From Narthecium ossifragum (lineage: Eukaryota > Streptophyta > Magnoliopsida > Dioscoreales > Nartheciaceae), in contig OY986967.1 of NCBI GenBank assembly GCA_963920575.1, positions 20,287,148 through 20,351,147 on the forward strand: a DNA stretch of 64,000 nt, in the 5' to 3' direction. Numbering within the stretch: the first letter of the stretch is position 1; the number at the start of each line of letters is the position of its first letter. This document shows positions 57,113 through 64,000 of the stretch, piece after piece. Under the pieces are notes generated by a model. It made no database searches, was not told the DNA's origin, and saw nothing but the letters and a program-made list of their open reading frames with translations. A program made the position numbers and the translations under genes.

Positions 57113-57327
57113 CTAGCCTTCTTAAAACCTTGATATCTCTAGCTAATCTTACATTATCATTAATATTTTGATCTAATTTAGTTTAGTTACCTCTTAAGCT
57201 TTTGATTGTTTTCAATATATTATTATATGTGTTTCTGGATCCTTTCTGCTTGTCTCTCTGTGGGTTCGGCCTCTCTTATACTGTACTGCACCGCGATCGC
57301 TGTGCGAGACACATTTGAGCGATATCA

Positions 57328-57802
57328 AGTTGCGCCTTAGGCTTGGCAAGGAGACGGTTCAGTTGCAGTTTCCCCTTCCTTGAGTGTGACGTAGAGTAGA
57401 ACCCTACTGAGCTTGTTGCTCACTCCCACCTGGGCTGCGTTTGTAGGTGCAGAAGCCTGTGCTTCCGTAGCTCCCAGCATATCAGTTTTTGGTGGTGTGT
57501 CAACTTCTGGAGGGCTTTGAGGTGATTGAAGATCTGATTGTACAATTTGGCAATTTTGTATACAGTATCCCTCAAGGATCAGTTTATATGTTTAATTCCT
57601 ATCTTTGAGTAATTTTGATATAGATATGTATAGCTCTAATGTTATTGGAATAGTAAGTTCTCAAATTATAATTTTGCCATCATAAGTCCTTTGTTTAGAT
57701 TATTGTGATAATTGTTGTATCGCGCCAGATTGGACGTGAACCGATGTAGGTCCCCTCTTCACGTCTCGGCCCAGATGGGTTTTCTTGGGCCAGGGCGTGA
57801 CA
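57328..57802 (+). repeat. T2 3' LTR, piece 3
   Basis: Begins with the right TSD of F (AGTTG) and continues CGCCTTAGGCTTGGC, matching 21126-21602. It ends GGGCGTGACA and carries the GTTTGTAGGTG version of the conserved CAGGTG block. Confidence 0.9.
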
Positions 57803-57807
57803 ATATT

Positions 57808-58200
57808 GGATAGAGTTTGGCGAGGCATCACTTACCGATCTAGACATTATCATGCAGTCATCTAAGAGGTTGGCCTAGATCAAATAGAGACTCCTGACGC
57901 CACAGTACACCCCACCTTCCACTTGTTGATGCTGAGGAAGTATATTTCAGATCTATCACATGTGATCATACACGATAATGTCATAGTTGAGGACGATGCC
58001 ACATACATAGAGCAACCAGTGCACATAGTAGACAGGAGAGATTAGGTGTTGAGAGGCAAGACGATACCGTTGGTGATGGTTCGTTGGGTACACTGAGGAG
58101 TCGAGGAGCTTATTTGGGACTGAGAGGATCACATGCATCTTGAGTACCCTAGATTATTCTTTCTAGCAAGTAGAATTCTTATTGTGGCGTTGGTGCCCCT
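57808..58200 (+). pseudogene. T1 integrase end and chromodomain-like tail (broken)
   Basis: T1 pol resumes after T2. It reads IEFGEASLTD and IIMQSS in frame with the 19507 break, then, after stops, MLRKYISDLSHV, EQPVHIVDR and a last block resembling a decayed chromodomain (IPLVMVRWVH, then EDHMHLEYPRLF). In Tekay/Del chromoviruses the chromodomain steers integration to heterochromatin. Here several stops and the loss of conserved aromatic residues show it is dead. It supports assigning T1 to the Tekay/Del lineage. Confidence 0.75.
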
Positions 58201-58271
58201 AGGCGCAGCTTTCTAACCTTGTTTGTCCAGGTAGGCCTCGTGTGTTCTTTCTTTCCGGCTCTAACCTTATT

Positions 58272-58307
58272 GAATTTCAGGATAAAATTCTTTTAAGGAT
58301 GATAGCT
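58272..58307 (+). promoter_or_regulatory. T1 PPT with decayed hairpin
   Basis: GAATTT-CAGGATA-AAATTC (58272-58290), then CTTTTAAGGATGATAGCT and the LTR start at 58308. Compared with T2, ACGA has become ATAA, which removes one base pair. Confidence 0.75.
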
Positions 58308-60747
58308 TGCGAGGACCCCTGCCTCTAGCATGGCTCGACCATGTAGGTTAGGGGTCGTGTTCTGTTGGTTTGTTTCCGCGTCGGGTGCGATCGGTCGATC
58401 GCATGTTTGTTTTTGGACCCTAAGGGAAATTTGATAAAATTACGCATTGTCGATCGGTTTCACAACCGTCTAGTGTACACACGCCCTTGGATTGATATAT
58501 GTGATTGATTAGACCCATAGGTGCGCTCTCGATCGGAAGATCGGAGCTCCATCAGGAAAGATCGAAACAGACGGCTAAAATTAATTCCAGCTTTCTATAA
58601 ATACCCCTTTCCTTCTCTCTCTCCTTCTTTCTCTCTTTCTCCCCCTCTCTCTCTCTCAGTTGTGGATTAGAGCTCGAGCTGCGGGATTTTCAACGCCAAA
58701 TTGGAGCTGCAACACTTGCGAAATCGGTAGAGGGAGTACCCAGCTATTACATTAAGGTGTTTCTACCCTAATCGTGTCATTAGGTTTGCCTAGAATTGCT
58801 TTTTGGATGTTTAGTACAGAAATACATGTTAGAATATGTTGTCAGTTTGCATCCTAGTGTAATCGACATTTTAGGAACACCTTGATGTTCAGGTGTTGGG
58901 TTTTGCCAATCGATTTGATTTCTACTGTCGTTTTACCAATTTTATTGGGTTTTCGACTGAAACAAGCTAGATATGAAACTTAGCTGTAGGAATCTTGATT
59001 TCTTAGTGCCATTGGATTCAAAACATCTTCTTCTAACTCCCCTCAAAATTTGGTTAAATTCCAATGAGTTTTAATAGGTTAAATCCCAGATCATTGAATT
59101 CACGACATTGTTCATGCAACTGTTCACCCATGCTCCACAGTCGACCATCGCACAGACCGTGAGCCTTGGATGCCAAAATAGCTTCTCAAGGTCGATGCAC
59201 GGATCAACCATCACTGTTCACCCATGCTTCATGGTCAACCGTCGTATAGACCGTGAGCCTCATATGCCAAAACGGCTTCGCAAGGTTGATTCTTGAATCG
59301 ACAGCCAACAACTACCTCATCTCAAGGTTGATCGTCGCATCGACCGCCACCCCTTAAATAGTGATTTTCGTGGTTCTTTTGGTTTGATTCTCTCATGATA
59401 GATAGCTAATGATGTTAGGAACATTGCATGCTATTAATAGTGGATTTTTGTAGGATTTATCGGATGTTTTGGATGTGATTCGGCCGTTGATGTAGATTAT
59501 GCGATTCTTCCATCAATCATGTAATTTCTTGTAATGTGGTTGTTTAATTGCTTAAATAGCCCTTGTACATATCCCTTATTTATTAGACCCGTATGTGGGG
59601 TCGACCCCTATGAATATGAGATGTGTTAACCAGAGCGTGATGACCCCCCGAAAATGTGTTGAATAAATGGGCCGAAGGCTGCCCTGCATCATTACATATG
59701 TATGGTTACTTATCTATTTTGTTGTTTGGGTCGCTGGCGTCGCGCCAAGAGCGATTTGTTAGTTATACTTCTTATCAAAATGTTATTTGTTGTTGTGCCA
59801 TATAGTGATATCTGAGCTAGATGCTTGTATAGGTGCATGCATTTGATGCATTAGAGGTATTCAAGGTTAGGCATGGGCGATGGGTTGTAAACCGATCCGA
59901 GCGCTCAGGCAGCTCAGATCTAACTCTAGGACTGAGCATGGGTAGCAAGGTCTAAGGTGCAATTGTATTGTTGAAATATCTACGTTTTTTAGATTAATAT
60001 CGAGTTGGCTACAATTATGTTTTATTGAGGTTTAAAGGTTGTGTAGATTCTCCAAGGCCAAGTGCTAAGAATAGTTGTCGATGTGTTCTTGGCGTGGTCC
60101 CCAAGCATGTGAATCCTGTGTGGATAAGAGTGATCCTACATGTTACTATTCCATTGCCTCTATTCCGTTGCCTCTTGGTAACATGTTCAACAGAGAGGTT
60201 TCATGACAGAAGCCCTTGGGACATCGATGGGTTTATGAGACCCCTTGACATACCTTAAACTTAGACAGAGAAGCGTCATTTTTGTCGTTTCCTCCTTTCA
60301 GTGAGACGTAGAGTAGAACTCTACTAAACTTATAGCTCACTCCTACTCGGGCTGTGTTTTTCAGGTGCATGCGCCAGCTCTTTTTCTATAGCACCAGCTG
60401 AACATACCTTTGGCGGCGCATCAACCTCTGAAGGTGTCTGAGGATTATGGGGTCCAATTTACTTTGATAGATTGTATAAATGTATAATTTCCCTATTTAA
60501 AGATTTTGATGTCTATGTCTATATGTCTATTCGAGGTCTAACTTGTATCAGAAATTTTGTATTCTATTCAGATATATAAATTGAATTTGTAATCATTTGT
60601 AATTTGTTAGAATTACAGTTTTGACCCCAACTTTAATTGTTCAAATTAGTCGTAATTCTTGTTACATAAATGCGCCAAAGTTGAAGTGAACAGGTTTAGG
60701 TTCCTCACATTCCGGTCCGGATGGGTTTTGTGTGTCGGGGCGTGACA
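58308..60747 (+). repeat. 3' LTR of T1
   Basis: 2440 bp, from TGCGAGGACCCC (first TGT mutated to TGC) to GGGGCGTGACA. TATA box TATAAATA at 58596-58603, followed by a long CT-rich initiator region (58605-58660). Palindrome array at 59135-59355, conserved block at 59863-59962, and CAGGTG block at 60316-60370. It is the right border of the nest. Confidence 0.92.
59135..59355 (+). repeat. Palindromic array in T1 3' LTR
   Basis: Decayed counterpart of the array at 120-335. Most CGGTCGACCG sites have lost their CpG (CAGTCGACCATCG, TGGTCAACCGTCG). Confidence 0.75.
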
Positions 60748-61099
60748 GGAGGCGCAAGCGATTCACCAGCGCGCAAAAGACTACAGTGCGAAGGCGAGGG
60801 TTGTGGTGGGAAAAGGGGGTTCATCGCACGTTGACATGGTACGGCTCGTTGAGGAGCTCTTTGAGTGGCGCCGTCATCGTAGTGAGGACAAGGGAGAGGC
60901 GGTGTCCCACTAGTTCCGGCAACCGGAATCCCATTATGGTGTCGTGGCCGTCGGAATCCACTATTCTCTTGGTGGAATGATTAGCAATAAAACCACGTGA
61001 TCGCTCATGGTGACTGTGAGTGAGTCCAGAGGGTTAGCGAGGTTTTGGGGGAGCAAGGAGGAAGGAGGAAAGAGGAGTGATGGGTGTCAGGGTTTCGGT
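60748..61099 (+). other. Unassigned flank right of T1
   Basis: A GC-richer stretch. A frame near 60750-60910 reads EAQAIHQRAKDYSAKARVVVG and onward and could be a fragment of a coding sequence, but I do not recognise it and it stops within about 55 codons. The last part (61030-61099) is purine-rich. Nothing firm can be assigned. Confidence 0.3.
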
Positions 61100-61540
61100 T
61101 AGGGGTGGCAATTGGACCCGTAACCCGTGAACCCTACCTGACCCGATCCGAATTTAATGAGTTTGGGTTTGGGGTATTTGGGTGAGGGTCGGGTTCGGGT
61201 TTACCCGTCACCGACCCGTCAATAACTGGGTCGGTTGAGGATGGTAACCCGTGACCCGACCCGTTAACAACCCGTGACCCATGACCCGACCCGTTAACTT
61301 ATAAACTGATGTTTTTAATAGAAAATTAATGTTGGAATAGTGTGTTTGACCGGACCGACTCGTTTATTAAACAGGTCAAGCGGGTTGGGTTCCGGTTGAC
61401 CCGTTTATAAACGGGTCGGGTTCGGGTCAAAAAACCAACCCTTTTAATAAACGGATCGAGCTCGGGTTGGGCCTTTGGGTCAAGATAATCGATCTCGACC
61501 CGACCCGAACTCGACCCTCCAACCCATTTTGCCACCCTTA
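61100..61540. mobile_element. hAT-type MITE
   Basis: A 441-bp element with terminal inverted repeats TAGGGGTGGCAA and TTGCCACCCTTA (one mismatch). The flanking 8-mers GTTTCGGT and TTTCCGGT are a decayed TSD. The interior is made of repeated GACCCG/CGGGTC motifs in both orientations, like the subterminal arrays of the larger hAT. It has no coding capacity. It is a different family from 40911-50284. Confidence 0.82.
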
Positions 61541-63115
61541 TTTCCGGTGGTTTGCGAGGTTTTGGTCTGATCTGTGGACGATGATGGTGTGAGATGGGTT
61601 TCGACAAGGAGCTCGTGGTCGGGTTGACGCGGGATGGCTTCCGGCAAGGAGATCTTGGCGTTGTCGGAGGTCGGGGTTGACGTTGTTAGCTGCTAAAGGT
61701 GATGGAGGGAAGAGAGGGTGGAGGAAGAGAGGTAGGTGGTTACCGGACTTGGTGGTGATGATGGCCGCGAGGTAGGAGATGGAGGTGGCGGTGTGTAACA
61801 TGGTGAGGTTATATGCGCCGCACGTGACCCTGTTTGTCGTCAAATGCATGACAACATATGGGCCGGAGACCAACATAAAACCCCATTTTGAAATCAATGG
61901 ACTCAATGTGCCATTTTTAAATGTGAGGGATCATATAAAAGTTTTGTTAAAACTATATGATATTAATCAATTATTTAACTTTTGTTATTGATACATAGAA
62001 TGAAAATAATGTTCTCTATCTTATTTGTCAATGTTAAGAATGCATGCTAGTATCACGTCATGTATGTTTCAGGTGGTCCAATGACATTGAAAACATAGTC
62101 AACTAAAAGTCAACAAACTCACAGTTTTTCTTTCGAAAGTCGCCGGAATTCAGTAAGCCACCGTAGTTGACGATCAACTGGTGTTAGATGAATCATCTAT
62201 GCCTTATCTAATACGTTATTTTTAATAAAAAAAATTTATTATAAATAATTATTATTTATTTATTTTCATTTCACCTATCACTATCACTCTATTTTTTTTT
62301 AAATAATAATTATTATTTTATTCTCACTTGTTCTAATTTCAAAATCTCTTATTTAAGAATAGACTAATCAGGTACCAAACGGACCCTAAGTTTCATATTC
62401 TTAATAAATATTCTAATATCGCCGAAAGCAGTGATTGAAAGTGTCAGCGGGCACCGGGCACCTCTGCAGGTACAGACTGATGTATATCCTATAGTATTGA
62501 TATGATATTTGTATCGACACAAATCTTATAACGTCATATATGTATTAGCTGAGAAGAGATTTGTGTCATCGAAGAAAGTCATCATCTACCGTGCCAGCCA
62601 GAGACATGTATGACACATGCATAAATAGATGCGACACCTTTTGCAAACTTTCTATGACATTTGATAAGTCATTTACCTGAGCTTATTTCTGAAAAACGGA
62701 TATAACAAGCTAGGGAAGGGAGGTAAACCACGTCACGTCTGTGTGCTAAAGCTGATTGTACCTACTGCATGCAGCATGCCTATTTTAGCAGCAAGCTAGA
62801 CGGATGATACACTCTAACAGCTAGAGACTGACTAGTTTTAATTAGGTAAAAGGCAAGACAATGCATGCCAACCGAGCAGTTGCTGGAAGCCTGGAAGTGT
62901 GGAACAGTCATGCATGATTGAAACTCCAAACATAGGCAGGTCATGTCTCCTTTTAGGCCAATTATTGATGGGCAAATTGCTTCTCCCACCCCTTCACACC
63001 GCGCCTCCCTCTCCGCTGACACCCACATTATCCTCTTATAATTAACAATTATAACCCTCTTCATTATTGTTGTGTTTCTTTTTTTTCCTTTTTTTATTTT
63101 AAATTTTGTTTAATA
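61541..63115. other. Non-coding flank, no gene seen
   Basis: 61541-61930 is GC-rich with short open frames on the minus strand that match nothing I know. 61931-63115 is AT-rich. An AT-rich inverted stretch (AATAATTATTATTT near 62245 and 62305) and a terminal-looking GGTACCAAACGGACCCT at 62370 hint at a decayed MITE, but no partner end was found. Confidence 0.4.
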
Positions 63116-63243
63116 GAATTTAGCATCACAAGCTTCATTGATATCTGAGATAGCATGAATTTATCATCACATGGTGCATTGATATGAATTTAGCATCACA
63201 AGATGCATATATATGAATTTAACGTCACAAGTTCCATTGATAT
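63116..63243 (+). repeat. Short tandem repeat, four copies
   Basis: Units start GAATTTAGCATCACAAG or close variants at 63116, 63157, 63186 and 63215, each ending near CATTGATAT. The period is 29-30 bp for the last three. The first spacing is 41 bp because of a 12-bp insert. Confidence 0.85.
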
Positions 63244-63404
63244 GTGGAATACCAGGATAGGAATGTAAAAGAAATAGTTATTTTAAAAGGGTATGCCAAT
63301 GAGGTGCAATAAACCATTTATTCCATGAATTAGCTTTCAATAACAAACCGACTATCTTCTTCTATATAAAACAGATGCATCTAATATCTCCAGATGGTAT
63401 GATG

Positions 63405-64000
63405 GTTCGCTGAGGGAGATTGACAGAAAAGAGTGAGCACAGATGGATGACTACTTTGGTTTATTTTCAAACAATTGTTCATTTGAGAGTGATGTTCCTA
63501 GTAGGGAGAGCATCACCATCAACAGTCGTGATTATACAGCCGAATTTATCACAGATCATGTTAGTTATTATCATTATTTTTAAGATGCCAAAGTGCCATC
63601 TTATGTGTGAAAGAGGAGGAAAGTACACACTGCCACGAAATCTAGTTGATGGACAATCCTTAGAAAAATTACTAGGACTAAAAAATGTGAATGGCCATTT
63701 GAGCTGCGAGGTATACCAATACCTCAGGATGGTGTGATGTGGGGTTTAAGAGTTGTTTGTGGTTTCCATAACCATAAATCAGCACCATAAATCAGCAAAA
63801 TATATTGATGGTCATAAGTGCCCGTGTAGGTTCAAACCAATAAAGAAAGAATTTGTTCTCGACATGGCCGACAACACGGTACCTCATGAAATTCTTAGTG
63901 TTTTGAAGAAAAGAGACCCGTCAAACACTACGGGGATCAAAAGCATTTATAATGCCATTTTCACAAACAAATCCGCCAAGCGGAACGGTCTAAATTCTGT
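63405..64000 (+). pseudogene. MULE/FAR1-type transposase fragment (frameshifted, runs off window)
   Basis: The N-terminal part of a Mutator-like transposase of the plant FAR1-related type. In shifting frames it has CHLMCERGGKYTLPRNLVDGQ (about 63597-63660), DGVMWGLRVVCGFHNH (about 63727-63776), then GHKCPCRFKPIKKEFVLDM and EILSVLKKRDPSNTTGIKSIYNA (about 63810-63960). The blocks CERGGKY, CGFHNH and the LKKRD...IYNA segment are typical of this family. A frameshift lies at about 63720. A perfect 13-bp tandem duplication (63771-63796) adds another. The DDE catalytic domain would lie to the right, outside the window. It may be a remnant element or a captured fragment. Confidence 0.75.

Larger units (their letters stand above)
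39550..57327 (+). mobile_element. Solo LTR F (Athila-type LTR) with nested insertions
   Basis: TGATGAGTG... at 39550 and ...GATATCA at 57327, flanked by a perfect TSD AGTTG (39545-39549 and 57328-57332). Its own sequence is 39550-40910, 50293-50511 and 57118-57327, together about 1.79 kb. It is related to, but clearly different from, the A/E LTR. It has a TATA-like TATATATA at 40447-40455 and AGATCGATC palindromes at 39868-39996. No internal region, PBS or second LTR of its own remains. Confidence 0.9.
19508..57802 (+). mobile_element. Tekay-like element T2 with nested insertions
   Basis: A second chromovirus-type element in T1 integrase. The ends are TGTGAGGACCCG at 19508 and GGGCGTGACA at 57802. 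The flanking 5-mers are GTATT (19503-19507) and ATATT (57803-57807), a TSD with one mismatch. After the TSD the T1 integrase resumes in the correct place. T2 keeps a 5' LTR, PBS, part of gag, a PPT and a 3' LTR but no protease, RT, RNase H or integrase. About 35 kb of its span is later insertions. Confidence 0.88.

Noticed and set aside
60748..60980. Host exon next to the T1 3' LTR
   Set aside because: A short frame with plausible amino-acid composition but no recognisable domain, splice sites or continuation.
61538..61906. Minus-strand 122-residue ORF as a host gene
   Set aside because: It begins in unrecognised sequence and runs into the MITE edge. Proline/arginine-rich composition follows the GC bias and no family is recognised.
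62190..62400. AT-rich MITE ending in GGTACCAAACGGACCCT
   Set aside because: Only one terminal-looking end; the inverted AT tracts could be chance in such composition.

Overview
The window is nuclear DNA from a flowering plant with a large, repeat-rich genome. This follows from plant-type Ty3/Gypsy LTR retrotransposons of two lineages, an Ac-like hAT transposon with a BED-finger transposase, a plant L1-type LINE with a C-terminal RNase H, a 5S-rRNA-like segment and a MULE transposase fragment. I cannot name the species or say monocot or dicot. Bases 1 to 60747 hold no convincing host gene. They form one deep nest of transposable elements, read from target-site duplications (TSDs), LTR ends, primer-binding sites (PBS) and polypurine tracts (PPT).

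Outer layer: a decayed Tekay/Del-type chromovirus, T1 (+), runs from before base 1 (5' LTR to 1703) to 60747 (3' LTR 58308-60747). Its gag-pol is cut into pieces at 2081-2911, 13270-15647, 19103-19507 and 57808-58200. Three insertions separate them: an Athila-like element A (-) at 2917-13264 (TSD CGCAA), a solo LTR S (-) at 15648-19097 (TSD TGCGA), and a second Tekay-like element T2 (+) at 19508-57802 (TSD GTATT/ATATT).

Inside T2: the 5' LTR is 19508-21602. A gag fragment ends at 22495 and runs into an inverted fragment of another Gypsy element (gag and LTR M, 22496-25366, -). Next come a (+) LTR fragment M' of the same family (25367-26836) and the rest of T2 gag. T2 has no pol. Its 3' LTR is split into 27085-27538, 39035-39549 and 57328-57802. 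The first gap holds a 5S-like segment (27540-27690), a circularly permuted Athila-like element B (27787-36672, with a nearly intact gag-pol) and an LTR fragment H (36673-39034). The second gap is a solo LTR F (39550-57327, TSD AGTTG). F was itself invaded by a hAT element (40911-50284, TSD GTAGTGAC), which carries a LINE (44759-48963, 15-bp TSD), and by a young gag-only non-autonomous element E (50512-57112, TSD CTAGC).

Right flank: 60748-64000 is mostly non-coding. It has a hAT-type MITE (61100-61540), a four-copy short repeat (63116-63243) and, at the edge, a frameshifted MULE/FAR1-type transposase fragment.

How the parts relate: A and E share LTR, PBS, both PPTs and 3' region, so E is probably mobilised by A-type gag-pol. 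The most notable signals are non-coding. First, a perfect stem-loop with an AG-rich loop sits just upstream of every Athila PPT, internal and terminal, and upstream of the T2 PPT (a weaker, decayed one in T1). Second, arrays of palindromes centred on TCGA, with family-specific arms, occur in the LTRs of several unrelated families. Third, element B is circularly permuted and bounded by a 60-bp direct repeat.
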